From assembly GCA_017501885.1 (NCBI GenBank), contig JAFVWA010000158.1:1-39856 (forward strand): DNA of 39,856 nucleotides, read 5' to 3'. The stretch is from Clostridia bacterium. GTDB lineage: Bacteria > Bacillota > Clostridia > Christensenellales > Borkfalkiaceae. Below, one piece after another: positions 24,510-33,727 of the stretch; the stretch's first letter is position 1, and the number at the start of each line of letters is the position of its first letter. The translations under genes were made by a program, and so were the position numbers. Below the pieces are notes generated by a model, which saw nothing but the letters and a program-made list of their open reading frames with translations, did not search any database and had not been told where the DNA came from.

Positions 24510-24896
24510 CTACCAAACGTAAGCGAGCACTTCGCCGCCCTGATGAACTTTCTTAGCTTCCTTACCGGTCATGATGCCCTTAGAAGTAGAAAGGATTGCA
24601 ATGCCAAGTCCGCCTAATACTTGTGGAACTTCATCAGTTCCAACGTAAACGCGGAGACCAGGCTTACTAACTCTCTTTAATCCGGTGATAACCTTGTTGC
24701 TACCGTCGTATTTGAGAGTAATTTTAATAGTGCCCTGAACACCTTCGATAATTTCTACAGCAGAGATATAGCCTTCTTTAAGAAGAATGTCTGCAATAGC
24801 TTTCTTAGTGTTAGATGCGGGAATTTCAACAGTTTCATGCTTAGCCATAAGAGCATTTCTTATTCTTGTAAGCATATCTGCAATAACGTCTGTCAT
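24510..24896 (-). CDS. rpsH: Ribosomal protein S8
   Basis: A 128-residue S8, a primary 16S binder. [20 protein letters not shown] starts the protein, and the end [20 protein letters not shown] contains the RNA-contact loop. I chose ATG 24896, 8 bases after AAAGGAGG; a GTG/ATG-like upstream extension of seven codons overlaps the S14 end and is less likely. In Escherichia coli S8 represses the spc operon; no such target was recognised here. Confidence 0.97.
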   Translation of the reverse strand: MTDVIADMLTRIRNALMAKHETVEIPASNTKKAIADILLKEGYISAVEIIEGVQGTIKITLKYDGSNKVITGLKRVSKPGLRVYVGTDEVPQVLGGLGIAILSTSKGIMTGKEAKKVHQGGEVLAYVW

Positions 24897-24910
24897 TTCA
24901 ATTTCCTCCT

Positions 24911-25096
24911 TTACCAACTAGCCTTTTTAACGCCGGGAATCTGACCTTTGTAAGCCAAATTTCTGAAACAAATACGGCAAATACCATATTTACGGAGAAC
25001 TGCGTGAGGACGTCCGCAAATACTGCATCTAGTGTAGGCTCTGGTAGAAAATTTAGCAGGTCTTTGCTGCTTATAAATCATTGCTTTTTTAGCCAT
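24911..25096 (-). CDS. rpsN: Ribosomal protein S14, zinc type
   Basis: A 61-residue short S14 with the complete zinc ribbon CSICGRPH and [12 protein letters not shown] (C-x2-C, x12, C-x2-C). This is the standard form of S14 in Firmicutes; zinc-independent paralogues are encoded elsewhere in some genomes. AGGAGAT precedes the ATG. It lies between rplE and rpsH. Confidence 0.98.
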   Translation of the reverse strand: MAKKAMIYKQQRPAKFSTRAYTRCSICGRPHAVLRKYGICRICFRNLAYKGQIPGVKKASW

Positions 25097-25114
25097 TTTA
25101 TATCTCCTTTAACC

Positions 25115-25663
25115 TTACTTCGTAGCGAAAGGCATACCGAGCATTGCGAGCAATTCTCTTGCCTCTTCGTCAGTATTAGCCGTAGTGGTGAAACAAATGT
25201 CAAATCCTCTCATTTTTTCTACTTGATCGTAGGAAATTTCAGGGAAAATAAGTTGTTCCTTAACACCCATAGCATAGTTACCTCTTCCGTCAAAAGACTT
25301 CTTAGATACGCCTCTAAAGTCTCTAACTCTTGGAAGAGCGATAGAGATGAACTTGTCAAAGAATTCATACATTCTGGTTCCTCTTAAGGTAACCTTCATA
25401 CCAACACTTTGTCCTTCTCTAATTTTGAAGTTAGCAACAGACTTTTTAGCCATGGTAAGAACAGGTCTTTGACCAGCAATTTGCTTTAATTCTTCTTGAG
25501 CAAGTTGAATACTCTTAGCATTGTCTTTAACGTCGCCAAGACCAGAGTTGATAGTAATCTTAACAAGCTTTGGAACTTGGTTTACGTTTTTATAGTTAAA
25601 TTTCTTTACCAAAGCAGGAACTACGGTCTTATCGTATAACTCCTTAATTCTATTAGTAGCCAT
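25115..25663 (-). CDS. rplE: Ribosomal protein L5
   Basis: A 182-residue L5 that binds 5S rRNA and contacts P-site tRNA and S13. Seen: [50 protein letters not shown], and the ending [22 protein letters not shown] precedes the ATG. It lies between rplX and rpsN. Confidence 0.98.
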   Translation of the reverse strand: MATNRIKELYDKTVVPALVKKFNYKNVNQVPKLVKITINSGLGDVKDNAKSIQLAQEELKQIAGQRPVLTMAKKSVANFKIREGQSVGMKVTLRGTRMYEFFDKFISIALPRVRDFRGVSKKSFDGRGNYAMGVKEQLIFPEISYDQVEKMRGFDICFTTTANTDEEARELLAMLGMPFATK

Positions 25664-25677
25664 TTACGTTACCTCCG

Positions 25678-26067
25678 TTATGCCTCAGCAGGCGTTTCAG
25701 CCGCTTCTTTCTTGGTCTTTTTCTTAGCAGTTTTCTTTACTTCTTTAGCTTCTTTAGAAGCATCTAATAAAGCGCCACACTTTTTGCAATATCTAACTTT
25801 CTTGTCGCCTTCAACTTTGTAAGCAACTCTTACAGCCTTATTACATACTGGGCAAACTACCAATACGTTAGAAGCATCAATTGCACCAGATTGGTTAACG
25901 ATAGAGCTAACTTCCTGAGCAGTTCTAGCTTTCTTGTGTTTTTTCTGAACATTAACGCCATCAACAACTACTTTGTTATCTTTGGGAAGAGCAACCAAAA
26001 CCTTAGCAGTTTTGCCAGCATCTTTACCGGTTAAAACAAGAACGGTATCATTTTTCTTAACTTTCAT
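25678..26067 (-). CDS. rplX: Ribosomal protein L24 with zinc-ribbon cysteines
   Basis: A 129-residue L24, an early 50S assembly factor. The KOW start MKVKKNDTVLVLTGKDAGK is standard. The C-terminal half carries VCPVCNKAVRV and YCKKCGALL, four cysteines that probably bind zinc and are absent from Bacillus subtilis L24, and then a Lys/Ala/Glu-rich tail (about 110-129) that raises the length above the usual 103-105. Confidence 0.95.
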   Translation of the reverse strand: MKVKKNDTVLVLTGKDAGKTAKVLVALPKDNKVVVDGVNVQKKHKKARTAQEVSSIVNQSGAIDASNVLVVCPVCNKAVRVAYKVEGDKKVRYCKKCGALLDASKEAKEVKKTAKKKTKKEAAETPAEA

Positions 26068-26079
26068 TGCTTTATCTCC

Positions 26080-26448
26080 TTATAACACTTCGGGAGCAAG
26101 AGAGATAATACGCATGTAGTCTTTATCTCTGAGTTCTCTTGCTATCGGTCCAAAAATACGAGTGCCCCTTGGTTGTTTTTGGTTGTCGATAATAACAGCT
26201 GCGTTTTCATCAAATCTAACGTAGGTGCCGTCTTTTCTTCTAACACCGCTGGTTGATCTAACGATAACAGCCTTTACTACTTCACCCTTTTTAACAGTAC
26301 CACCGGGGGTAGCCGTTTTAACGCTTGCAACGATAACGTCGCCAATGTTACCAGTTCTTCTAAAAGAACCGCCCAACACTCTTATACACATTATTTCTTT
26401 TGCACCAGAGTTATCTGCTGCTTTTAATCTAGATTGTGGTTGTATCAT
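26080..26448 (-). CDS. rplN: Ribosomal protein L14
   Basis: A 122-residue L14, part of intersubunit bridges. [20 protein letters not shown] begins the five-stranded barrel, [20 protein letters not shown] follows, and the ending [20 protein letters not shown] is invariant. AGGAG precedes the ATG. It is also the docking face for the silencing factor RsfS in bacteria. Confidence 0.98.
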   Translation of the reverse strand: MIQPQSRLKAADNSGAKEIMCIRVLGGSFRRTGNIGDVIVASVKTATPGGTVKKGEVVKAVIVRSTSGVRRKDGTYVRFDENAAVIIDNQKQPRGTRIFGPIARELRDKDYMRIISLAPEVL

Positions 26449-26459
26449 TGTGCGCCTCC

Positions 26460-26714
26460 TTACTTAGCCTTTTCAATGATTTCGGCAACTCTCCAATTCT
26501 TATCCTTGGATAATTTTCTAGTTTCAACGATTAAAACCTTATCGCCTACGCCACATACGTTACCTTCGTCATGAGCCTTAAATTTATGAGTCTTTTTAAC
26601 AGTCTTCTTGTATAAAGGATGTTTAAATCTTTCTTCAATGGCTACGACAACAGTCTTATCCATTTTGTCAGAAACTACGATTCCAACTCTTTCTTTTCTT
26701 AAATTTCTTTCCAT
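26460..26714 (-). CDS. rpsQ: Ribosomal protein S17
   Basis: An 84-residue OB-fold S17, a primary 16S binder. Seen: [20 protein letters not shown], the [19 protein letters not shown] block, and [26 protein letters not shown]-type site precedes the ATG. It lies between rpmC and rplN. Confidence 0.97.
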   Translation of the reverse strand: MERNLRKERVGIVVSDKMDKTVVVAIEERFKHPLYKKTVKKTHKFKAHDEGNVCGVGDKVLIVETRKLSKDKNWRVAEIIEKAK

Positions 26715-26726
26715 GATCTCACTCCC

Positions 26727-26927
26727 TTACGCCTTAGCACCAAGTTCTTTTTCTCTTAAAATGGTTTTAACCTTTGCAATTTCTTTCTTGCAAGTTTTAA
26801 GGGATGCAGAATTTTCTAATTGTCCAATTGCGTGACGGAAACGAAGGTTAAACAATTCTTCGGAAAGTTCCTTAAGTTTTGCATTCAATTCGTTTACCGA
26901 TAATTCGTGAAGTTCTTTCGTTTTCAT
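26727..26927 (-). CDS. rpmC: Ribosomal protein L29
   Basis: A 66-residue helical protein beside the polypeptide exit, next to the docking site for trigger factor and [23 protein letters not shown] and LFNLRFRHAIGQLENSASLK are typical. Its ATG overlaps the rplP stop by one base (TAATG), giving translational coupling. Confidence 0.97.
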   Translation of the reverse strand: MKTKELHELSVNELNAKLKELSEELFNLRFRHAIGQLENSASLKTCKKEIAKVKTILREKELGAKA

Positions 26928-27373
26928 TAACCTTCACCGCCTTCTTCTTTTATTTGTTCAGCTACAGATTCTCTCTTAACAAACTTTGTTTTAACAGGGA
27001 GTTTGTGTCCAGCGAGTCTCATAGCTTCCTTAGCAATATCTTCAGGGATGCCTGACATTTCGAATAATACTCTGCCTGGTTTAACAACAGCAACCCAGAA
27101 TTCTACAGAACCTTTACCGCTACCCATACGGCTATCGGCAGGTTTCTTAGTTACAGGTTTGTGGGGGAAGATATCAATCCAAACTTTACCACCACGTTTA
27201 ATAAATCTGGTCATTGCAACACGCGCTGCTTCGATTTGGTTAGATTTGATCCAACCAGGTTCGGTTGCAACTAAACCGAAATCACCGTAAGCTATCTTGT
27301 TACCCTTGGTGCATTTACCGGTCATTCTGCCGCGATGAACTCTTCTTCTTTTAACTCTCTTAGGCATTAACAT
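26927..27373 (-). CDS. rplP: Ribosomal protein L16
   Basis: A 148-residue L16 that helps position A-site tRNA. It starts [20 protein letters not shown], the usual MLxPKRV form, and has [20 protein letters not shown] and the basic tract [20 protein letters not shown]. The ribosome site AAGGAGG lies inside the end of rpsC, 12 bases before the first ATG. It lies between rpsC and rpmC. Confidence 0.98.
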   Translation of the reverse strand: MLMPKRVKRRRVHRGRMTGKCTKGNKIAYGDFGLVATEPGWIKSNQIEAARVAMTRFIKRGGKVWIDIFPHKPVTKKPADSRMGSGKGSVEFWVAVVKPGRVLFEMSGIPEDIAKEAMRLAGHKLPVKTKFVKRESVAEQIKEEGGEG

Positions 27374-27375
27374 AG

Positions 27376-28041
27376 TTATGCTTGGCCTCCTTCAACTTTC
27401 TTCTTAGAAGCACCGATAACTTCACCCTTGTATATCCAGCATTTGATACCGATAACACCGAAAGTGGTATGTGCTTCAGCAAAACCGTATTCAATATCCG
27501 CTCTTAAAGTTTGAAGTGGAATAGAACCTTCATGATAGCTTTCGCTACGAGCAATTTCAGCACCGTCAAGTCTTCCGCTTACGGTAACCTTAATACCCTT
27601 AACACCGCCTCTCATAGATCTGCCGATTGCTTGCTTCATAGCTCTTCTGAAAGATACACGCTTTTCGAGTTGAGCAGCGATTCCTTCAGCAACGAGTTGA
27701 GCATCTGCATCAGGCTTCTTAACTTCGGAAATGTTAACCGAAATGTGCTTACCTGGGCAAAGTTTAGCAACTGACTTCTTAATAACTTCAATTTCACTTC
27801 CTTGCTTACCGATTAAAACACCGGGACGAGCAGTATGAATAGTGATTACTAATTTACTTGCTGCCTTTTCGATAAGAATCTTAGAAATAGCAGCTTGATA
27901 GTATTTTTTCTTTAAAAGATTACGGATTTCGTTGTCTTCTTTAACGTTTTCAGCAAAATGCTTCTTGTCAACAAACCAATGAGAATCCCAATCTTTAATA
28001 ATGCCGACTCTTAAACCGTGTGGATTAACTTTTTGTCCCAT
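27376..28041 (-). CDS. rpsC: Ribosomal protein S3
   Basis: A 221-residue S3 at the mRNA entry channel. [20 protein letters not shown] is the standard start, the KH domain contains [20 protein letters not shown] (about 68-90), and the C-terminal domain has [26 protein letters not shown] precedes the ATG. It lies between rplV and rplP. Confidence 0.98.
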   Translation of the reverse strand: MGQKVNPHGLRVGIIKDWDSHWFVDKKHFAENVKEDNEIRNLLKKKYYQAAISKILIEKAASKLVITIHTARPGVLIGKQGSEIEVIKKSVAKLCPGKHISVNISEVKKPDADAQLVAEGIAAQLEKRVSFRRAMKQAIGRSMRGGVKGIKVTVSGRLDGAEIARSESYHEGSIPLQTLRADIEYGFAEAHTTFGVIGIKCWIYKGEVIGASKKKVEGGQA

Positions 28042-28053
28042 TATACTATCCTC

Positions 28054-28440
28054 CTATGCCTTTGCATCCAAAACCACGGTAATGTGGCTGGTTCTCTTCA
28101 AAATTCTGAAAGCTCTACCCTGTGCTCTGGGCATAACTCTTTTAAGAGTAGGACCTTGGTCTGCATAACATGCAGCAACAAACAAGTTGTCCTTGCTCAT
28201 TCCAAGATTGTTTTCCGCATTAGCAGCAGCAGACATCAAAACCTTTTTAATAGGTTCAGAAGCTGACTTGGGAGTGTTTTCTAAAATAGCAACAGCCTGA
28301 GCATAATCTTTTCCTCTTATAATATCAAGAACGATTCTTACTTTATAAGGAGAAATACGAACGTGCTTAGCAACAGCTCTTGGACGTCTGTCTTTATTTT
28401 CCGCAATACGTGCGGTCTTTTCTCTCATATTCTTAGCCAT
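28054..28440 (-). CDS. rplV: Ribosomal protein L22
   Basis: A 128-residue L22 whose beta-hairpin lines the exit tunnel. Seen: [20 protein letters not shown], the helix region with [20 protein letters not shown], and the hairpin [20 protein letters not shown]. The first 18 residues form a basic start longer than in Bacillus. AAGGAG precedes the ATG. Confidence 0.98.
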   Translation of the reverse strand: MAKNMREKTARIAENKDRRPRAVAKHVRISPYKVRIVLDIIRGKDYAQAVAILENTPKSASEPIKKVLMSAAANAENNLGMSKDNLFVAACYADQGPTLKRVMPRAQGRAFRILKRTSHITVVLDAKA

Positions 28441-28451
28441 TTTTAATCTCC

Positions 28452-28730
28452 TTATCTAGCACCCGTAGTCTTTTCGCCACCGTGTCCTTTAAAGGTTCTG
28501 GTAGGAGCGAACTCACCAAGTTTGCAACCAACCATATCTTCGGTAACGTATACAGGAACGTGTTTTCTTCCATCATAAACAGCAATAGTATGACCTACCA
28601 TTTGAGGGAAAATCGTAGACGACCTTGACCAGGTTTTCAAAACTTTTTTATCGTTTTTTTCATTTAATTCTTCTACTCTTTTTAAGAGTTTTGGTTCTAC
28701 GTAAGGACCTTTTTTAACACTTCTACTCAT
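28452..28730 (-). CDS. rpsS: Ribosomal protein S19
   Basis: A 92-residue S19 of the 30S head. [20 protein letters not shown] starts the protein and [20 protein letters not shown], then [14 protein letters not shown], are diagnostic. AAGGAG precedes the ATG. It lies between rplB and rplV. Confidence 0.98.
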   Translation of the reverse strand: MSRSVKKGPYVEPKLLKRVEELNEKNDKKVLKTWSRSSTIFPQMVGHTIAVYDGRKHVPVYVTEDMVGCKLGEFAPTRTFKGHGGEKTTGAR

Positions 28731-28740
28731 GTCGATCTCC

Positions 28741-29568
28741 TTAATTTATCCTGGTAATGATAAGCTTGTTAGAAGCCTTCTTATGCTTTCTGGTCTTATA
28801 ACCGAGAGCAGGTTTACCCCAAGGGGTAACAGGCCCTGGCATACCGATAGGTGACTTACCTTCACCACCACCGTGTGGGTGATCACAAGGGTTCATTACA
28901 ACACCGCGAACGGTAGGACGAGTTCCCATGTGTCTAGTTTTACCAGCTTTACCAATTCTGATGATTTCGTGTTCGAGATTACCAACTTGACCGATGGTAG
29001 CCTTGCAAGCCGCAAGAATGTATCTCATTTCGCCACTTGGCATCTTAATTGTAACGTATTTTTCGTCTCTTGCCATAATTTGAGCGCTCATACCAGCAGC
29101 TCTTGCGATTTGACCGCCTTTGCCGGGTTGCATTTCAATATTATGAACCATAGTACCTACAGGGATATCTTTAAGAGCAAGTGCATTACCTGCTTTGATA
29201 TCTGCGGTAGGACCGCTTAATAACGTATCGCCAACTTTTAAGCCTACAGGAGCAAGGATATATGCCTTTGCGCCATCAGCATAATATAAAAGAGCGATGT
29301 TTGCGCTACGGTTAGGATCGTATTCGATGCTCTTAACTTTTGCAGGAATACCGTCCTTAGAACGCTTAAAGTCAATAATACGGTATTTTCTTCTGTTACC
29401 GCCACCAATGTGACGAACGGTTATTTTACCCTGAGCGTTTCTACCGCCAGATTTTCTCTGATCTTCGAGAAGGCTTCTTTCGGGCTTAACCGCAGTAATT
29501 TCGTCGTAAGCGCTTACCGTCATGAAACGGCGAGCAGCAGACGTCGGTTTATATCTTTTAATAGCCAT
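28741..29568 (-). CDS. rplB: Ribosomal protein L2
   Basis: A 275-residue L2, essential for subunit joining and the peptidyl transferase centre. Seen: [20 protein letters not shown], the central OB and SH3-like domains, and the C-terminal loop [20 protein letters not shown] that holds the conserved histidine near the catalytic centre. GGAGG precedes the ATG. It lies between rplW and rpsS. Confidence 0.98.
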   Translation of the reverse strand: MAIKRYKPTSAARRFMTVSAYDEITAVKPERSLLEDQRKSGGRNAQGKITVRHIGGGNRRKYRIIDFKRSKDGIPAKVKSIEYDPNRSANIALLYYADGAKAYILAPVGLKVGDTLLSGPTADIKAGNALALKDIPVGTMVHNIEMQPGKGGQIARAAGMSAQIMARDEKYVTIKMPSGEMRYILAACKATIGQVGNLEHEIIRIGKAGKTRHMGTRPTVRGVVMNPCDHPHGGGEGKSPIGMPGPVTPWGKPALGYKTRKHKKASNKLIITRIN

Positions 29569-29588
29569 TTTACTTTCCTCCGAGATGA

Positions 29589-29879
29589 TTAAGACAATGA
29601 GTCAAAGAATTCTATAGACTTACTGTCCTTTTTAAGTTGAACAGCAGCCTTTTTGTAGTCGGAAGTGTAACCTTCGTATCTACCCTGTCTCTTCAACTTG
29701 CCGTGGCAATTTGCAGTATTGACTTTGTCAACCTTAACACCGAAGATTTCTTCGATAGCGAGTTTGATTTGAGTCTTGTTTGCATTTTTTGCTACTATAA
29801 AGTAGTATTTCTTGTCTTTAATGCCCGCATAACTCTTTTCAGAAAGAAGCGGTTTAATAATAATATCGTGTGCTAACAT
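29589..29879 (-). CDS. rplW: Ribosomal protein L23
   Basis: A 96-residue L23 at the exit tunnel, the main docking site for trigger factor and [23 protein letters not shown] and [20 protein letters not shown] fit the family; the tail [20 protein letters not shown] closes the fold. Its ATG overlaps the rplD stop by one base, so the two are translationally coupled. Confidence 0.98.
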   Translation of the reverse strand: MLAHDIIIKPLLSEKSYAGIKDKKYYFIVAKNANKTQIKLAIEEIFGVKVDKVNTANCHGKLKRQGRYEGYTSDYKKAAVQLKKDSKSIEFFDSLS

Positions 29880-30505
29880 TATTCTCCGTAGACCTCCTTG
29901 ATTTGTTCTACAGCGGTTTTGGAAATAACGATTTTAGCATTTTTAACAACGTCATACGTGTTGATTTGGCAAGCTGGAATAGTGCTTATAGCTTTGATAT
30001 TTGCGCTTGCTCTTAAAACTGCTTCGTCAGCATTGTCCATAACCATTAAAACGGTCTTTTCTAACTTAAACGCGTTAAGGAAAGCAACCATTTCTTTAGT
30101 TTTTGGAGCATCAACTTTAATTTCGTCGATAAAGATTACTTCGTTATCTCTAATTTTCTGCGAAAGAGCAGAAAAAAGTGCAACTTCTTTAGCTTTTACA
30201 TTCATCTTCTTAGAGAAATCTCTGGACTTTGGAGCGAAAACTACGCCACCCTTAACCCATTGAGGACTTCTAATAGAACCTTGTCTTGCTCTACCAGTTC
30301 CCTTTTGTCTCCAAGGTTTAGCACCACCACCACGAACTTCACTACGGGTAAGAGTGCTTTTTGTTCCTTGTCTTTCATTAGCAAGTCTTGTTACGATTGC
30401 TTGATGAATAACAGGTTCGTTATATTCTGCATTAAATAAAGCATCGGGTAAGTCGATAGTGCCTACTTCGTTTGCTTTCATGTTGTATAATTTTACGCTT
30501 GGCAT
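29879..30505 (-). CDS. rplD: Ribosomal protein L4
   Basis: A 208-residue L4 with the tunnel-lining loop: TLTRSEVRGGGAKPWRQKGT and GRARQGSIRSPQWVKGG (about 50-87). In Escherichia coli L4 also represses the S10 operon by causing premature termination in the rpsJ leader. Such a role is worth considering here because the rpsJ leader has a terminator. It lies between rplC and rplW. Confidence 0.98.
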   Translation of the reverse strand: MPSVKLYNMKANEVGTIDLPDALFNAEYNEPVIHQAIVTRLANERQGTKSTLTRSEVRGGGAKPWRQKGTGRARQGSIRSPQWVKGGVVFAPKSRDFSKKMNVKAKEVALFSALSQKIRDNEVIFIDEIKVDAPKTKEMVAFLNAFKLEKTVLMVMDNADEAVLRASANIKAISTIPACQINTYDVVKNAKIVISKTAVEQIKEVYGE

Positions 30506-30516
30506 AACATTTCTCC

Positions 30517-31149
30517 TTACGCTTTAACGCTGTTTCTCAAAGTAACGATGCCTTTTACAGGGCCTGGAACAGCACCCTTAACAAGGATAACGTTTCTTTC
30601 TGTGTCGACTTTCACAACTTCAAGATTTAATACGGTAACTTTTTCACAACCCCAGTGGCCTGGAAGGTTCTTACCCTTAAATACTCTTGAAGGATTACTG
30701 ATAGCACCCATAGAACCGGGTTCTCTATGCACAGGACCTACACCGTGGGTTTCTTTCAATCTGTGTTGATTCCACTTTTTGATTACACCACTGAAACCAT
30801 GACCTTTAGATACGCCAGAAACGTCAACTTTGTCGCCTGCTGTGAAAACGTCGCAGTTAACAACTGAGCCCACCGTCATGGAGTCGCTACCTTCAAGTTT
30901 GAATTCCTTCAAAACTTTTTGAGGAGCTACGCCTGCTTTCTTAAACAAACCGAGTTGAGGTTTGTTTACGGCTTTTTCGCTGATTTCAGAAAAACCGAGT
31001 TTAACAGCGCAATAGCCATCTCTTTCCAAAGTTTTAACCTGAACTACGGGACATGGACCAGCCTCGATAACGGTTACAGGAATAACTTTGCCGTCTGCTG
31101 AGAAAAGTTGCGTCATACCCAACTTTCTACCAATGATTGCTTTATTCAT
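30517..31149 (-). CDS. rplC: Ribosomal protein L3
   Basis: A 210-residue L3. [20 protein letters not shown] starts it and the long loop toward the catalytic centre contains [20 protein letters not shown] followed by [18 protein letters not shown] precedes the ATG. It lies 41 bases after rpsJ, the widest spacing in the S10 part. Confidence 0.98.
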   Translation of the reverse strand: MNKAIIGRKLGMTQLFSADGKVIPVTVIEAGPCPVVQVKTLERDGYCAVKLGFSEISEKAVNKPQLGLFKKAGVAPQKVLKEFKLEGSDSMTVGSVVNCDVFTAGDKVDVSGVSKGHGFSGVIKKWNQHRLKETHGVGPVHREPGSMGAISNPSRVFKGKNLPGHWGCEKVTVLNLEVVKVDTERNVILVKGAVPGPVKGIVTLRNSVKA

Positions 31150-31190
31150 AGATAAAGTTCACCTCCGATATAATATATAATGTTTATTAA

Positions 31191-31490
31191 TTACAATTTG
31201 ATTTTGATATCAACACCTGCAGGCAATTGAATGCTGTCAAGTATCTTCACGTTTGGTGAATAGATATCGATAAGTCTCTTGTGAGTTCTAATTTCGAATT
31301 GTTCACGAGAATCCTTATATTTGTGTGGGGAACGTAAGATAGTAACTATTTCCTTTTCAGTAGGAAGTGGAATAGGACCACTTATTTTCGCACCAGCTTT
31401 CTTCATAGCATCAACTATTTTAGTTGAAGCTTGATCAAGCATTTCTACGTCGTAAGACATAAGTTTAATTCTGATTTTTTGACTTGCCAT
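31191..31490 (-). CDS. rpsJ: Ribosomal protein S10
   Basis: A 99-residue S10, also the NusE antitermination factor. [20 protein letters not shown] and [20 protein letters not shown] followed by [19 protein letters not shown] are diagnostic. AAGGAG precedes the ATG. It is the first gene of the superoperon, downstream of a perfect promoter and a leader with an attenuator. Confidence 0.98.
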   Translation of the reverse strand: MASQKIRIKLMSYDVEMLDQASTKIVDAMKKAGAKISGPIPLPTEKEIVTILRSPHKYKDSREQFEIRTHKRLIDIYSPNVKILDSIQLPAGVDIKIKL

Positions 31491-31557
31491 TTTTGTTTTC
31501 TCCTTTTACCTAACTTAAATTTTGTAAACTCTGCCGTGTGTGTCGAATTAGTAATAT

Positions 31558-31605
31558 AAAAAAAATCATTCGCCGATACTTAATTTTTTAAGTCGCTGCG
31601 AATGA
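31558..31605 (-). terminator. Attenuator in the rpsJ leader
   Basis: Stem TCATTCGC (31605-31598 strand) with GCGAATGA (31573-31566), an inner stem ACTTAA/TTAAGT (31593-31588 with 31583-31578) and a 4-base loop, are followed by eight T residues (31565-31558). It lies downstream of the perfect promoter and 67 bases before the rpsJ start codon. Its 5' arm can pair instead with an upstream CTGCGA, giving an alternative antiterminated fold. Confidence 0.8.
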
Positions 31606-31730
31606 CCTTACTAAATTCAACTGAAGTTAGTCGCAGGAATCATGTCCCCACACTTGTCAACGGAAATTATCTATCGTTTTGCTGACGATTTAAGTAACTT
31701 CCCGTCTCAACCCTTTTACACAGCCTATTC

Positions 31731-31759
31731 ATTATATCGTGTAAAACAACCTTTGTCAA
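31731..31759 (-). promoter_or_regulatory. Promoter of the S10-spc-alpha superoperon
   Basis: TTGACA (31759-31754), a 17-base spacer and TATAAT (31736-31731) on the minus strand match the sigma-A consensus exactly. It lies 50 bases after the clpX stop codon. Confidence 0.9.
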
Positions 31760-31808
31760 ACGATTTTACTGTGTTTTTTGGATTTTTTATATTATTTTTT
31801 AAAAATTT

Positions 31809-33041
31809 TTAAGCGATTTTTTTCTTAATAATTTTAGGCTTTTGGCCATCTAAAACCACTTTTTCATCAATGATTACCTTTTCCACATCTTTTTCAGAAG
31901 GCAAATCATACATGGTATCAATCATAAGATTTTCAAAAATAGTTCTAAGACCTCTTGCGCCTGTTTTAAGTTCGATTGCCTTTTTTGCTACAGCGCTGAC
32001 AGCATCGTCTGTTATTTCAAGTTCAACGTTGTCAAGACCAATTAAACGTTTATATTGCTTTACCAAAGCATTCTTAGGTTTAGTAAGAATGCTAACTAAA
32101 GCTTCCTCATCAAGCGCCCTTAAGCCAACAGTAATAGGAATACGACCAACAAACTCAGGAATCAAACCGTATTTAATCAAATCTTGTGGTTGAACTTCCC
32201 TTGCAAAATTGACGTTATCCTTTTTAGCCTTTTCCACGTTACCGCCAAAACCTAAAGAAGCGTTTTCTTTTCTCTTTGTGATAATTTCGTCAAGACCAAC
32301 AAACGCTCCACCACAAATGAATAAAATATTCGTAGTGTCAAGCCTTATACATTCTTGCTGCGGATGTTTTCTTCCACCCTGTGGAGGAACTGACGCAACG
32401 GTGCTTTCAATAATTTTCAACAAAGCTTGTTGAACGCCTTCGCCCGAAACGTCTCTTGTAATAGAAACGTTTTCGCTTTTACGCGCAATCTTATCAATTT
32501 CATCTATATAGATAATACCCTTTTGTGCTTTCTCAACGTCAAAATCTGCGTTTTGAATAAGTTTTAAGAGAATATTCTCTACGTCTTCTCCAACATAGCC
32601 AGCTTCCGTGAGCGTAGTAGCGTCAGCAACTGCAAACGGAACGTCTAAAATCTTGGCAAGGGTTTTAGCAAGCAACGTTTTACCGCTACCTGTTGGGCCA
32701 AGCAACAAAATGTTGCTTTTGTCTATTTCAACTTCGCCCTTATCTTTCTGTGCGTTAATTCTCTTATAATGATTATAAACAGCAACCGATAAAACCTTTT
32801 TAGCGTCTTCTTGCCCAACAATATACTCGTCTAATCTTTCTTTAATTTCAGAAGGTTTTAAAAGACGAACGGAATCAGAAGACGATTCTTTTTTATCGTC
32901 TTCTTTCATAACGTCGCGACAAATTTCAATACATTCATCGCAAATATAAACTCCGTTTGGGCCTGCTATAAGGCGCTTGGTTAATTCTTTTGGTTTACCA
33001 CAAAAAGAACAAAAGTATTTTTCGGTCTCGTTATTCTTCAT
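31809..33041 (-). CDS. clpX: ATP-dependent protease ATPase subunit ClpX
   Basis: A 410-residue AAA+ unfoldase that feeds ClpP. The N-terminal zinc domain has CSFCGK and CDECIEIC; Walker A is [10 protein letters not shown], Walker [11 protein letters not shown], the pore loop GYVGED, the substrate loop GGRKHPQQE, and the ClpP-docking loop LGFGGN. I chose ATG 33041 behind GGGAG; the frame runs 14 codons further upstream into the end of clpP without a site. It follows clpP by 13 bases and ends 50 bases before the S10 promoter. Confidence 0.97.
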   Translation of the reverse strand: MKNNETEKYFCSFCGKPKELTKRLIAGPNGVYICDECIEICRDVMKEDDKKESSSDSVRLLKPSEIKERLDEYIVGQEDAKKVLSVAVYNHYKRINAQKDKGEVEIDKSNILLLGPTGSGKTLLAKTLAKILDVPFAVADATTLTEAGYVGEDVENILLKLIQNADFDVEKAQKGIIYIDEIDKIARKSENVSITRDVSGEGVQQALLKIIESTVASVPPQGGRKHPQQECIRLDTTNILFICGGAFVGLDEIITKRKENASLGFGGNVEKAKKDNVNFAREVQPQDLIKYGLIPEFVGRIPITVGLRALDEEALVSILTKPKNALVKQYKRLIGLDNVELEITDDAVSAVAKKAIELKTGARGLRTIFENLMIDTMYDLPSEKDVEKVIIDEKVVLDGQKPKIIKKKIA

Positions 33042-33054
33042 AAAACTCCCATTC

Positions 33055-33651
33055 CTACGGACGTTTAACGAAAATCTCGTCAATTAAACCGTATTCTTTG
33101 GCTTCTTCGGCTGACAAATAATTATCTCTGTCAGTATCTTTCTCTACTATTTCGTAAGGTTTACCGCTATTTTCTGAGAGAATCTTATTTAAGCGGTGTT
33201 TAATTTTTAAAATGTGATCTGCTTGAATTTTAATATCACTTGCTTGTCCTTGAGCGCCACCGAGTGGTTGGTGGATCATAATTTCGCTATTAGCGAGTGC
33301 AAATCTTTTACCCTTTGCACCGCTTGAAAGCAAGAATGCGCCCATACTTGCAGCAAGACCTATACAAATAGTGCTTACGTCACACTTGATATAATTCATA
33401 GTATCGTAAATTGCCATACCAGCAGTTACGCTACCACCGGGACTATTAATATACAGACAAATATCTTTATTTGGATCTTTTCCTTCAAGATAAATAAGTT
33501 GGGCAACTATTGCATCGGCAACAGCGTCGTTAATTTCACCCGTAAGGAAAATAATTCTATCTTCTAAAAGACGAGAGTAAATATCATAACTTCTTTCGCC
33601 TTTTCCCGTTTGTTCAACAACGTAAGGAACTACAGTATTTTTCGTTTCCAT
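33055..33651 (-). CDS. clpP: ATP-dependent Clp protease proteolytic subunit
   Basis: A 198-residue serine protease forming tetradecamers. Catalytic residues: Ser102 in GLAASMGAF, His127 in MIHQPLGG, and the Asp in [10 protein letters not shown] (about 172). [19 protein letters not shown] forms the oxyanion region. GGAGG precedes the ATG. It lies between tig and clpX, the classic tig-clpP-clpX order. Confidence 0.97.
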   Translation of the reverse strand: METKNTVVPYVVEQTGKGERSYDIYSRLLEDRIIFLTGEINDAVADAIVAQLIYLEGKDPNKDICLYINSPGGSVTAGMAIYDTMNYIKCDVSTICIGLAASMGAFLLSSGAKGKRFALANSEIMIHQPLGGAQGQASDIKIQADHILKIKHRLNKILSENSGKPYEIVEKDTDRDNYLSAEEAKEYGLIDEIFVKRP

Positions 33652-33727
33652 TCAAACGACCTCCGTATAGATTATTACTATTGGTAAGATAATTATTCGT
33701 TAGTGGAAAAAATAATGAATAATATTT

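Larger units (their letters stand above)
31491..31808 (-). promoter_or_regulatory. Long rpsJ leader region
   Basis: A 318-base gap without a convincing gene. In transcription order it holds the promoter (31754-31731), a transcribed leader beginning near 31724, a hairpin (GGAAGTTA/TAATTTCC closing ATCGT/ACGAT, 31702-31662), an antiterminator stem candidate (31631-31636 with 31596-31601), an intrinsic terminator (31605-31558), and the rpsJ ribosome site. A short frame, MIPATNFS, starts at an ATG near 31643 but has a poor ribosome site. Confidence 0.75.

Noticed and set aside
24195-24617. Open frames on the + strand within the ribosomal cluster
   Set aside because: They are shadows of rplF and rpsH on the opposite strand, with no ribosome sites or recognisable products.
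31620-31645. Eight-codon leader peptide MIPATNFS controlling the attenuator
   Set aside because: The GGGG before its ATG is only two bases away, too close for a normal ribosome site, and the codons show no amino acid bias that suggests a sensor.
31558-31724. The rpsJ leader as 6S RNA, SRP RNA or a T-box
   Set aside because: The ends are not complementary as in 6S RNA, no SRP tetraloop domain was seen, and no T-box sequence was found.
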